Source: Myxococcales bacterium (GTDB lineage: Bacteria; Myxococcota_A; Polyangia; Fen-1088). Taken from it: a DNA stretch of 63,434 bases. Below the pieces are notes generated by a model. The model was not told the DNA's origin. It made no database searches and worked only from the letters and a program-made list of their open reading frames with translations. The position numbers and the translations under genes were made by a program. Location of the stretch: assembly GCA_003136095.1 (NCBI GenBank), contig PNBO01000456.1:822-64255 (forward strand), given 5' to 3'. Positions 1-8,208 of this stretch are shown piece by piece. Each line of letters begins with the position of its first letter. Positions within the stretch are counted from its first letter, which is position 1.

Positions 1-506
1 GGCGGCCGCTGGGTAACGACGCTGCCCGAGTAGAGCGTGGCCTCGCCGCCGTCCGCGGACGCGAGGATCTCGTACTCGTAGCGGGTGCCAGGGGCCAGCC
101 CGTCGAAGGCCCACTGGGCGACGTCCGTGCCTCGAACCGTGGCGGAAGCCGAATCTCCCCAGAGCGCCGTACCTGCGGCGCGAACGTGCGCGCGAAGCGC
201 CGAGGGCTCTCCCTGGGCGGCGATCGCGTTGAGGCCGAACCCGTGCGCCGTGGGGTTGAAGGACAGGGGGGCGCCGAGTAGGCGCACGTCGTTGTTGCCC
301 GCTGTCCCCGCGGTTCCTCCGTCGATGCTGGCGCCGCCGACGTTCGACCCGCCCGCGCCGTTTCCCCCTGGCGGCGAGGCAGCGGGGCGCGCGCCTATGC
401 CGCCACACTGGCTGAGCCCGAGAAGAACGGCACCCGCAACCAGATAGCCGGACGCCGACGAAACCAGTCGCGATCTTCCCGGAGATACGCTTGCGGGGTA
501 CAGCAT
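1..506 (-). CDS. Lipoprotein with Fn3/phosphoesterase-N-like domain (3' end outside window)
   Basis: The frame is open from an ATG at 506 leftwards off the window edge, so only the first 168 codons are visible. The N-terminus has a hydrophobic stretch (YLVAGAVLLGLSQCGG) ending in a plausible lipobox Cys, then a Gly/Ala/Ser-rich spacer. After that comes a beta-rich segment with RAAGTALWGDSASATV and a later LAPGTRYEYEILASADGG, which resembles fibronectin III-type or purple-acid-phosphatase/PhoD N-terminal domains. A GAGG sits about 10 bases before the ATG. The catalytic part, if there is one, lies outside the window, so the enzyme function is not assigned. It is divergent from the GH3 gene. A secreted or outer-membrane surface protein is the safest reading. 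Confidence 0.7.
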   Translation of the reverse strand, partial: MLYPASVSPGRSRLVSSASGYLVAGAVLLGLSQCGGIGARPAASPPGGNGAGGSNVGGASIDGGTAGTAGNNDVRLLGAPLSFNPTAHGFGLNAIAAQGEPSALRAHVRAAGTALWGDSASATVRGTDVAQWAFDGLAPGTRYEYEILASADGGEATLYSGSVVTQRP

Positions 507-824
507 GTGCTTCACCCTCGGAGGGCCCGCTTCACGACCAGGCCGATGTGCGAGGGTGCGCTGCTACTCTACCCGCCACCACTCGTCACCGGAAGGGGAT
601 ATCGCATGGCCGCGGCAAGGCGAGCGCGCGTCAAGGACAGGGATTCGGCCTCGTTTTCCATTTGACGGTTGGCGGGGTTGTGCTTCCCTGGTTGTTTGCC
701 AATGCTGGCGCGGTTGCATTTGAGCGACAAGCTCGACCGGTTGTACAAGCAGTCGGCGACGCGTTGAGCGGCGCTTCGTAGCTCGTGCTGGCACTGGGCC
801 GGGTAGACGAGCTAGTGTGGCGGC
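507..824. other. Divergent intergenic region (318 bp)
   Basis: This stretch separates the left-edge lipoprotein (minus) from the GH3 gene (plus) and should hold both promoters. I see short overlapping frames on both strands, none with a family resemblance or a good ribosome site. I cannot point to a convincing promoter, operator or hairpin. Confidence 0.4.
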
Positions 825-3083
825 ATGAAGCGAACCAGGCTGGTGGACCTTCCCTTCGTTGTCCTATGGGGGGCCGTGCTGGCGAGCCCCGCCTGCGGTT
901 CCTTGCCAACGCATCGGGATGCTGCCGCCAAGCCCGACGGTCCCAGCGTTGGCCGAGGGGACGCCGGCGCAGACGCTGCGGCGCTCGGCACGGTGGACGC
1001 TGGCGCGGACGCGCCCTTCGCCGGCAGGGTGCCCGACTGGGCGGACGATCGCGTGCGCGAGCTCATCGCGCAGATGACCTTCGCCGAAAAGATCCAGCAG
1101 CTCGCCAACGACGCGCCGGCCATTCCGCGCCTGGGGCTTGCCGCCTACGGCTACTGGAGCGAAGGCCTGCACGGCGTGCTGACCGACGGCGCGACCTCGT
1201 TTCCGCAGGCCATCGCGCTGGCGAGCGCCTGGGATCCGGAGCTTCTGGCGCGCGTGGCGTCGGCCATCTCCGATGAAGCACGCGGGTTCAACCTGAAATC
1301 CGGCAAGGGACTGACCTACTGGTCGCCGGTGATCAATATGCTGCGCGATCCGCGCTGGGGCCGCTTCGAGGAGTCGTACAGCGAGGATCCCTGGCTGATG
1401 GCGAGACTGGGCGTCGCATTCGTGCGCGGGCTCCAGGGCAGCGATCCGAAGTACCTGAAAGCGGTGTCCACCCCCAAGCACTACGCCGGTAACAACTCGG
1501 AGTACAACCGGCACAACGGTTCGTCGGACATCGATGAGCAGTTGCTGCACGAGTATTACTTGCCGGCGTTCGCGGCGACCGTGACCGAGTCCGGCGCCTT
1601 TTCGGTCATGGCTGCCTACAACGAGGTCAACGGGGTGCCGGCCGCGGCGAATCCGCTGCTGCTCAAGGACATCCTGCGCGACACCTGGGGCTTTGCCGGT
1701 TATGTCGTGTCCGATTGCGATGCCGTGGCGGACATCGCCAACAGCCATCACTGGACCTCGACCCTGGCCGAGGCCGCCGCCAGAGCCCTCCTGGCTGGTA
1801 CCGACCTCAATTGCGGCAGAACCTATCCCGATCACCTGCAGGAGGCGCTCGACCAAGGTCTCATCGCGGAGAGCGACGTCGATCGCGCCCTCACGCGCGT
1901 GCTGCGCGCCCGTTTCCTGCTGGGTGAATTCGATCCGGCGAGCGATGTCCCTTACGCTGCCATTGGCAAGGACGTGATCGAGTCACAGGCCCATGCGGAT
2001 TTGGCGCTCGAGGCCGCGCGCGCGGCTATCGTGCTGCTCAAGAACGACGGCCTGCTGCCACTCGACCGTCAGACCCTGCACTCCCTCGCCGTGATCGGGC
2101 CGCACGGCGACGACGTCTACCTGGGTGGGTACAGCGGCAACCCCAGCCACCGGACGAGCCCACTTTCTGGCCTGCGCGCCGCGCTCGCCGGCCCGGGCGG
2201 GGTCACCATCGGCTACGAACAGGGCTGCACAATCACCGGCACCAAGGATCAGGACGCGATGGATCGGGCCGCCGAGCTGGCGCGCAACTCCGACGTGGCC
2301 GTGGTCTTCGTCGGCACCAGCCAGGACGTGCTACGCGAGGAGATGGATCGCCCGGACTGGAGCCTGCCCGGTGCCCAGGGCGATCTCATCCAGACAGTGT
2401 ACGCGGCCAACCCGCGGACCGTGGTGGTGCTCGTGACGGCCGGCCCGCTGGCCGTGGACTGGGCGCAGGAGAACGTGCCGGCGATCTTCACCGCGTTCTA
2501 CGACGGTCAGGAACAGGGCGGGGCCATCGCCGACGTGCTGCTGGGCAACAGCAATCCCGGCGGCAAGCTGACCACGACCTGGTACACCGGGGACGCCACC
2601 TTGCCGCCCATCGGCGACTACGATCTGCGCAAGGGGCGGACCTATCTCTACTACCAGGGCGCGCCGCTCTACCCGTTCGGATACGGCCTTTCGTACACCT
2701 CGTTCGCGTACAGCGGTCTGCGCGTGCTCCCGGGTGTGATCCGGCCCGACGAGGCAACCACGGTCAGCGTGGACGTGAAGAATACCGGCGGCCGCGCCGG
2801 CGACGAGGTCGTGCAGCTCTACGTCCACGATGCGTTTGCCAGCGTGCCCCGGCCGCTCAAGGAGCTGCGCGGATTCCAGCGCGTCCACCTGGAGTCCGGT
2901 CAGTCCAAGACCGTCAGCGTTCCGCTCGCCGGGAAGGATCTTGCGTACTGGGACGTTGCTGCGCATGCCTGGCGGGTGGCGGATGGCCTGTTCGACATCG
3001 CGGTCGGCTCGTCCTCCGCCGACCTCCGGCTGCAAGGCACCCTCACCGTGCGGTCACTCGCCGATGCGGCCGTGGGCGAGTAG
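825..3083 (+). CDS. GH3 glycoside hydrolase, beta-xylosidase-like, lipoprotein
   Basis: A 752-residue exported glycosidase. The N-terminus is a lipoprotein signal (lipobox ASPAC, Cys24) followed by an Asp/Ala/Gly spacer to about residue 68. The GH3 barrel follows, with YWSPVINMLRDPRWGR, TPKHYAGNNSEYNRH and the nucleophile motif VVSDCDAV (Asp297). The second alpha/beta domain carries LREEMDRPDWSLPGAQ, where the acid/base Glu is expected. A Fn3-like domain ends the protein (about 655-745). The SDCDAV form is typical of the beta-xylosidase/arabinofuranosidase branch of GH3, which releases pentoses from hemicellulose oligomers, but a beta-glucosidase cannot be excluded. It converges on the expansin-like gene with 26 bp between stops, which suggests a shared role on plant or algal wall material. 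Confidence 0.92.
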   Translation: MKRTRLVDLPFVVLWGAVLASPACGSLPTHRDAAAKPDGPSVGRGDAGADAAALGTVDAGADAPFAGRVPDWADDRVRELIAQMTFAEKIQQLANDAPAIPRLGLAAYGYWSEGLHGVLTDGATSFPQAIALASAWDPELLARVASAISDEARGFNLKSGKGLTYWSPVINMLRDPRWGRFEESYSEDPWLMARLGVAFVRGLQGSDPKYLKAVSTPKHYAGNNSEYNRHNGSSDIDEQLLHEYYLPAFAATVTESGAFSVMAAYNEVNGVPAAANPLLLKDILRDTWGFAGYVVSDCDAVADIANSHHWTSTLAEAAARALLAGTDLNCGRTYPDHLQEALDQGLIAESDVDRALTRVLRARFLLGEFDPASDVPYAAIGKDVIESQAHADLALEAARAAIVLLKNDGLLPLDRQTLHSLAVIGPHGDDVYLGGYSGNPSHRTSPLSGLRAALAGPGGVTIGYEQGCTITGTKDQDAMDRAAELARNSDVAVVFVGTSQDVLREEMDRPDWSLPGAQGDLIQTVYAANPRTVVVLVTAGPLAVDWAQENVPAIFTAFYDGQEQGGAIADVLLGNSNPGGKLTTTWYTGDATLPPIGDYDLRKGRTYLYYQGAPLYPFGYGLSYTSFAYSGLRVLPGVIRPDEATTVSVDVKNTGGRAGDEVVQLYVHDAFASVPRPLKELRGFQRVHLESGQSKTVSVPLAGKDLAYWDVAAHAWRVADGLFDIAVGSSSADLRLQGTLTVRSLADAAVGE

Positions 3084-3109
3084 TGGCCATGGCGCCTGTC
3101 CGGCAGCGC

Positions 3110-4312
3110 CTACTGGCACTTCGGGAACTGCTTGCCGGTGTCGACGTCCTGTCCCTGCGTGCTGCCCGCCGTGACCGTGATCTTGCGGTTGGCGATGTCG
3201 GTGAGGTCGCAGCTTGCGCCGGGAATGTCCGAGTTGAAATGCCAGGCGCCGTAGCTTTGGCGCGATCCGGTCTGGCCGCCGCAGGTGACCGCCGAGATGG
3301 GAAGGATCTCGTTCTCGATGTACATCTCGTTGTTGTTGCCGGGCTTGAGCCGGACCACGACGTTGCCGGTCACCGGGCACGGAATGAACTTCCATTGCGC
3401 CTGTCCCTGTTTGCTCGGATCGCCTTGCACGCCGCCGGCGCTCGCCGCGGCATTGCTCAGGTCGAGGTGGCCGCTCGGATTGTTCTTGCACGGCTGATTG
3501 CTGTCGTTCGGGCATTCGTCGACGATGGTGATGATTGCGCCGCCGATCTGGACGCAGGCTCCGCATCGATCTTTCGTGTTGAAATCGCTCGAGGTGTTTC
3601 CGGGGATGGCGGCAAAATTTCCACCGTTGGCGATGTTCTTGATGGTGTTGTTGCTGCCGTTGTAGCCGCACGCGGTCTGCGCGTTGGGCAGGGTGTAGGT
3701 CGTATAGGTCGCGCTGCCGGGATTCCAGCCAGACGGAAACGAGCAAGCCGTCGGGGCCGTGCTGCCGCCCGTGCCCGTTGCGCCACCCGTGCCGGTCGCG
3801 CCGCCGGTGCCGGTACGCCCACCCGATCCACCACCGGTCGCCGAAGTTCCCCCGCTGCCGCCGCGGCCGCCGCCGGTCCCCGTGGTGGCGCCCCCCGTCG
3901 CGCCGCCGGTTTGGGTCGTCGCACCCCCGCTTCCGCCCCTGGCCGTGCTACTGCCGCCGCCGGTCCCCGCGCTGCCACCCCCGGTGCCCGGGCGCTGGTC
4001 GACCGCCGCGTCGGCGGGACGGCTCGTGCCGCCCGCTCCGGTTTCGCCACCGCTGCCACCACTGCCCGCGCTGCCGCCGCTACCATCGCTGCCACCGCTG
4101 CTCGATCCGCCGGTGCCAGTGATTCCTCCCGAATCGCTCGCTCCGCCATTGCCGGTGCTTCCTCCCGATCCCGCCGAGCCGCCGGAGCCGCTGTGGGCGT
4201 TGGTCTGGCCACCGGTCGACGAGCCACCGGTCCCGCCCCGACCCGACTGCTGGGGTATGCATCCTAGTACGATGAGGATTGACAGAGAGAGAACCGGCAG
4301 ACTTCTTCGCAT
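3110..4312 (-). CDS. Expansin-like lipoprotein with Gly/Ser/Thr spacer
   Basis: A 400-residue protein. It has a signal peptide with lipobox (LSILIVLGC), about 160 residues of low-complexity GTGG/SGGS/TGGS spacer, then a Cys-rich double-psi beta-barrel domain (ACGYNGSNNT, CGACVQIGG, ITIVDECPN, GHLDLSNAAA). A C-terminal beta domain follows, like the CBM63 part of bacterial expansins (EXLX1 type). Expansins loosen cellulose networks without hydrolysis. The Asp in TIVDECP matches the residue needed in expansins. A GH45-type endoglucanase shares the barrel, but the size and C-terminal half favour expansin. The spacer would hold the domain away from the outer membrane. It is convergent with the GH3 glycosidase. 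Confidence 0.85.
   Translation of the reverse strand: MRRSLPVLSLSILIVLGCIPQQSGRGGTGGSSTGGQTNAHSGSGGSAGSGGSTGNGGASDSGGITGTGGSSSGGSDGSGGSAGSGGSGGETGAGGTSRPADAAVDQRPGTGGGSAGTGGGSSTARGGSGGATTQTGGATGGATTGTGGGRGGSGGTSATGGGSGGRTGTGGATGTGGATGTGGSTAPTACSFPSGWNPGSATYTTYTLPNAQTACGYNGSNNTIKNIANGGNFAAIPGNTSSDFNTKDRCGACVQIGGAIITIVDECPNDSNQPCKNNPSGHLDLSNAAASAGGVQGDPSKQGQAQWKFIPCPVTGNVVVRLKPGNNNEMYIENEILPISAVTCGGQTGSRQSYGAWHFNSDIPGASCDLTDIANRKITVTAGSTQGQDVDTGKQFPKCQ
3762..4240. repeat. Low-complexity Gly/Ser/Thr-coding repeat
   Basis: Degenerate GCC/GGT-rich triplet repeats within the expansin-like gene encode the TGGS/GTGG spacer. Read on the other strand they give a long Pro/Val/Arg-rich open frame that is only a by-product of the repeat. 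Confidence 0.8.
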
Positions 4313-4636
4313 GAATACCTCTTTGCAACCTGGCGAAGCGTTAGAGGCCGTGAGGAGGGCGTTCCGTCAGTCCAAGGAAGAGGGAACGGCGTGTCCTGAG
4401 TTCGGCTTGTCGCTATTCGCCGAGGCAAAGCATAACGTCAAGCGCGTATCCCGGTCCACTGCGATCGACGAGGACACTGCTAGGGTGTGAGCTTGGTCGG
4501 CTTGACGTTGCCTCTAGGACCCTCCAGCGTCACGCGCGGCATGGGCCACGGATGGGCGCCGTGCGACTGCATGTTAGCAGAGGAATTGCTGCGGCATCGG
4601 AGCGATAATGCACAGGTTCGCCGAAAGGATTGTTCC
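4313..4636. other. Divergent intergenic region (324 bp)
   Basis: This is the upstream region of the expansin-like gene (minus) and the first barrel-like paralogue (plus). The frame of the plus gene stays open upstream to 4487, but the signal peptide starts only at 4637. I see no supported promoter, hairpin or extra gene. Confidence 0.4.
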
Positions 4637-5662
4637 ATGCGCTTGAAATGGCCCCTGTGGTTCATGGCTTTGCTTTGCGCTTCCCTCGTCACGGAGGCGC
4701 GGGCCGCGGAGGTGGCGATCATGCCCGTGCTAGGGGTCAACCTCGCCCCGGGCGACTGTGACGCCATCGGGGTGTTGTTCGCGAACGCCTTCGCCCATGA
4801 CGCCCATGTCACGGTGGCCTCGCCCCTGGAAACGAAGACCTTGCGCGGCGATGGCAAGGCATCGGTCGCCGTCGCCATGCAACTCGGCGCCGCCAGGTAC
4901 GTCGAGCTGAGCGCGCTCCAGCTCGGGCAGAGGGTCAATGTCGGCGGCAGCCTCTACGCGCAAGACGGTGCGATGCTCTACCGGGCGGAAATCTCGGCAC
5001 CCAGCCTGGACGAGATGTCCCCCGCACTCTCCGCGCTGGCGCATGCGCTGGCCTGGCGCCAGCCCGTTCCGACGGTTGCGACGCCGGAAGCAGCGCTGGC
5101 GAGTCCGCAGACCACGTACGCGCCGCCATCCGAGCCGCCGCCGGATCCGAAGGCGCCTCGGGGTGCTTACGGCCCCAAGGTCGGACTTGCGATCCCGAGG
5201 GCATCGGGCAAGTCGTTCTCGCCGGGCATCTTGCTTCAGTTCGACGGCAGGGTGGGGCCCGGGAGCTATTTCCTCGAGTTCGGCGCGGGACTCCTGCTTC
5301 CCACGGACGATCAGACCGGCTCCTCGATCATCCGGGTGACGAGCGGCTTCCTCGAGCTCGGGGGCAGCTACTATTTGTGGGAGGGAAACTCCGCCCTCTA
5401 CCTGGGCGCGGGCATCTCGCCTGCCATTTGGCAATCGAGCATGGGCCTCGACGACCACACTGCCGCGACCTGCGCCGCGTACGGCCAGATTGGCCTGACC
5501 TTCACGCGAAATGCGCGTGCCAGGATCTACGGCGAGGTTCGCCTTTCGCAGCTCCTTCTCGGTGTCGCGAATCCGGTCAGTGATAGCGCGATGTACGGAA
5601 GCACCCTCAGCGATGCTTACCGACCGACCATGTTCGCCTTTCAGGGCGGGGTCGGTTGGTAG
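4637..5662 (+). CDS. Exported two-domain protein, copy 1 (TolB/CsgG-N-like domain plus barrel-like domain)
   Basis: 341 residues. I chose the ATG at 4637 because it opens a clean signal peptide (MRLKWPLWFMALLCASLVTE... cleaved near ARA-AE) and has AAAGGA 7 bases upstream. The mature N-terminal ~115 residues (VAIMPVLGVNLAPGDCDAIG, then VASPLETKTL) look like the small alpha/beta domain found in TolB-N/CsgG/LpoB-type periplasmic proteins. A Pro-rich hinge (about 150-175) leads to a beta-rich C-terminal half with alternating hydrophobic strands. That half ends in a terminal Trp (GGVGW), as in outer-membrane barrels. The next gene is a paralogue in tandem. Function unknown; an outer-membrane-associated protein is likely. 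Confidence 0.75.
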   Translation: MRLKWPLWFMALLCASLVTEARAAEVAIMPVLGVNLAPGDCDAIGVLFANAFAHDAHVTVASPLETKTLRGDGKASVAVAMQLGAARYVELSALQLGQRVNVGGSLYAQDGAMLYRAEISAPSLDEMSPALSALAHALAWRQPVPTVATPEAALASPQTTYAPPSEPPPDPKAPRGAYGPKVGLAIPRASGKSFSPGILLQFDGRVGPGSYFLEFGAGLLLPTDDQTGSSIIRVTSGFLELGGSYYLWEGNSALYLGAGISPAIWQSSMGLDDHTAATCAAYGQIGLTFTRNARARIYGEVRLSQLLLGVANPVSDSAMYGSTLSDAYRPTMFAFQGGVGW

Positions 5663-5731
5663 CGAGCGCGGGGCAAGAGTGGCAAGGCACTGGCGAAAAA
5701 TCGGCTTGAGGACAGAGAAAGGGATGGCTTC

Positions 5732-6739
5732 ATGAACTTCAGATGGACACTGCTCGCGACTCTTGCGCTCGCTTCATTCTCGACTTCGCCGGCCGCCGGC
5801 GCCACCGTGGCGGTCATGCCGGTCCAGGGGGTAAATCTGACGGAAGGGCAGTGCGACGCGATCGGCGTGCTGTTCGCGAACGCCTTCGCCCGCGAGACGA
5901 ACGTCGCCGTCGCCTCTCCGCTCGATACCAAGCCCCTGCTCGCGGAGGCCAAGACCTCCCTGGCCGCGGCGGCCCGGCTGGGTGTCTTTGAGTACATCGA
6001 GCTTCAGGCCGTGCAGCTTGGCAACCAGACGACGCTCGGCGCCATCCGTTTCAGCCGAGAAGGCAAGGAGGTCTTTCGCTCGGAAGTGAGCGCGAACGGC
6101 CTGGATGACATGCAGGGGGCCACTGCCCGATTGGCGCACTCGCTGGCGTGGGCGCAGCCCGCTCCGCGCCGGCCCGAGGCAATGGTTCCGGACTACCTGC
6201 CGCCGGCGCCCCCGGGGCCCAAGCCGTATCCGGCCGCGCTTGGCCTCAAGAGCGGAATGATCTTCCCGCTAGCGCGCGGCAGATCTATTGCCTCGCTCAT
6301 GTCGTTGCAGTTCGACGCGCGCATCGGGCCGCGGACCTCGTTTGCCGAGGTGGGCGCCGGCTTCGCGATTCCCTCGACCAGCGCGCCGGGATCGAACACT
6401 ATCGAGATGGGCGGGGTCTTCGCGGAATTCGGCGGTGGCGTCTATCTATCGGAGGGTAGTGTCGCCCCCTATGTCGGCGCCGGTGTTTCCCCGCGCATCT
6501 GGATCGTCACCACGCCCGCGCCCGGCATCGGCGAGACCACCGGCGCGACCTGCACCATTCACGGCCAGGCCGGGGTCACCTTCACACGTGACAGCCGGGC
6601 CAGGATCTATGGCGAGCTCCGCGTTTCCCAGTATGTCATCGGGCTCACCAACGACGTGTCGCCCCTGGGCGGAACAACGGTTCCCAGCGGCACCTACTAC
6701 CCGACGGAGTTCTCCCTGCACGTCGGCATCGGGTGGTAG
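5732..6739 (+). CDS. Exported two-domain protein, copy 2
   Basis: 335 residues, a tandem paralogue of the preceding gene. The two share GVNL-x2-G-x-CDAIGVLFANAFA, VASPL-x-TK, the HALAW/HSLAW end of domain 1, the Pro-rich hinge, the ARIYGE(V/L)R strand and a terminal G-W. The signal peptide is cleaved near AAGA-TV. The start at 5732 directly begins the signal; the ribosome site is weak (gagaaaggg about 14 bases upstream). Similarity runs through both domains, so this is a duplication of the whole gene. It is followed 10 bp later by the hydrolase lipoprotein gene, so the set is probably co-transcribed. Confidence 0.75.
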   Translation: MNFRWTLLATLALASFSTSPAAGATVAVMPVQGVNLTEGQCDAIGVLFANAFARETNVAVASPLDTKPLLAEAKTSLAAAARLGVFEYIELQAVQLGNQTTLGAIRFSREGKEVFRSEVSANGLDDMQGATARLAHSLAWAQPAPRRPEAMVPDYLPPAPPGPKPYPAALGLKSGMIFPLARGRSIASLMSLQFDARIGPRTSFAEVGAGFAIPSTSAPGSNTIEMGGVFAEFGGGVYLSEGSVAPYVGAGVSPRIWIVTTPAPGIGETTGATCTIHGQAGVTFTRDSRARIYGELRVSQYVIGLTNDVSPLGGTTVPSGTYYPTEFSLHVGIGW

Positions 6740-6749
6740 AACGCCGGGT

Positions 6750-8195
6750 ATGCGCTTCCATGTGGCCGGGGTATCTCCGCTGCTCGGCTTCTTCCTGTGC
6801 GCTACGGGCTGTCGCACGGGGGCGTCCACCGGCGATATCGCCGGCGCCACGAGCCCGGCCGCCCAGCTCGATGAGGAAGGTATTCGCGGCCTGGCTGGCT
6901 ACCGTTCGGAGTTGGTGAGCGCGCCGGTCTTTGGCGGGCAGGTCTTCGTGATGGAGGCGGGCGAGGCGTCGGCCCCCGCCGTGGTCTTGGTGCACGGTCT
7001 GGGCGAGAGCGCCTGCCGCGATTGGTATCCGGTGCTGCCCGCGCTCGCGGCGCGGTACCACGTCGTGGCGCTCGATCTGCCCGGCTTCGGCCGCTCGACC
7101 CACGCCAACGAGCTCTACTCTCCCGCACGCTACGCGGAGTTCATGCACAGCCTGCTGGGGCCGCGGGTGAAGGGGGCGTTTAACCTCGTCGGCCATTCCA
7201 TGGGTGGCGCGCTGTCGCTCCTCTATGCCGCGCGCTTTCCGGGAGACGTACGGCGTCTCCTGCTCATCGATGCCGCCGGCATGCTGCATCGCAAGTCCTA
7301 CGTCGGCTTCGCGGTGGACTCCGGGCTCGACCACCTGCTCGGCCCGCTCGCCAACCCGGTCAAGGATCTCGCCACCATGGCCTGGGAATCGGTTTCGACG
7401 GCGATGGGGCCCATTCTTCCGGCCTCGCCCGATCCAGCCGTGGTCTTGCAGAGCGATGCCCTGCGCGCAACGGTTCTCGGCGGCAACCCCACGCGGATCG
7501 CGGCGCTGGCCGTGATTCTCGAGAACTTCGGCCCGGCGATCGCCGGGGTGCGCGCCCCCGCCTGGATCCTGTGGGGCAGCAACGACGCGATTGCCTCGCC
7601 ACGCATGGGCCTGGTGCTGCAAGCGCGGCTGCCTGCCGCGCGGCTCGTCGTGCTGGAAGGCTCGGGCCACGATCCCATGGCGTCACGTCCGGCCGCGGTC
7701 GAGAAGTTCCTGCTCGAGGCGCTCGCCAGCCCGGCCAGCGTGCCCCTGCCCGAGGTGGCGGCCCCGTTTCCCGCGCTGCCCGCGCGCAAAGGGCGGTGTG
7801 AACGGCAAAGCGGCGCCCGTTTCACGGGGGACTATTCGGAGATCGAACTGGTCGGCTGCCCGAACGCCGTGCTCAGGGACGTGCGCACCGCCGGCCTGCG
7901 CATTCGTGATTCCTACGCGGTCGTGGAAACCACCCGCGTCATCGCACCCGGGGTGGCGATCGAGGTGAAAGACTCGCGGGTCGAGATCACCGCCAGCGAT
8001 TTCGCGGGCAACGTCGCCTTGGAGGTCGAGGGCAGTGACCTCGATCTGGCGGGCGTCAACCTGCGTGGCCAGCGCGCCGCCGTGCACATCGGCGGTTCGT
8101 CGAAGCTCATCGTGTCGGTCAGCCATGCCGACAGTCCCATCAACCAGCGGTATCTGCACGGCGTATATGAATTCGACATCGGTGCCGAGCTCTGA
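6750..8195 (+). CDS. Alpha/beta-hydrolase lipoprotein with C-terminal beta-helix-like tail
   Basis: 481 residues. A lipoprotein signal ends FLCATGC (Cys21). Residues about 55-330 form an alpha/beta-hydrolase domain with the oxyanion HGLGES, the nucleophile elbow GHSMGG (Ser150), an acidic residue in WGSNDA and the catalytic His in GSGHDP. The remaining ~135 residues repeat short beta units (GCPNAVLRDVRTAGLRIRDS, VIAPGVAIEVKDSRVEITAS) like a right-handed parallel beta-helix, an unusual partner for this fold. The start is taken at 6750 because it opens the signal; the same frame runs open far upstream through the previous gene. An esterase or lipase on the cell surface or in the periplasm is inferred; substrate unknown. 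Confidence 0.85.
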   Translation: MRFHVAGVSPLLGFFLCATGCRTGASTGDIAGATSPAAQLDEEGIRGLAGYRSELVSAPVFGGQVFVMEAGEASAPAVVLVHGLGESACRDWYPVLPALAARYHVVALDLPGFGRSTHANELYSPARYAEFMHSLLGPRVKGAFNLVGHSMGGALSLLYAARFPGDVRRLLLIDAAGMLHRKSYVGFAVDSGLDHLLGPLANPVKDLATMAWESVSTAMGPILPASPDPAVVLQSDALRATVLGGNPTRIAALAVILENFGPAIAGVRAPAWILWGSNDAIASPRMGLVLQARLPAARLVVLEGSGHDPMASRPAAVEKFLLEALASPASVPLPEVAAPFPALPARKGRCERQSGARFTGDYSEIELVGCPNAVLRDVRTAGLRIRDSYAVVETTRVIAPGVAIEVKDSRVEITASDFAGNVALEVEGSDLDLAGVNLRGQRAAVHIGGSSKLIVSVSHADSPINQRYLHGVYEFDIGAEL

Positions 8196-8208
8196 GAGGC
8201 TGACGCGC

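Noticed and set aside
3759-4490. A 243-codon Pro/Val-rich frame on the plus strand
   Set aside because: It is the reverse reading of the Gly/Ser/Thr spacer of the expansin-like lipoprotein.
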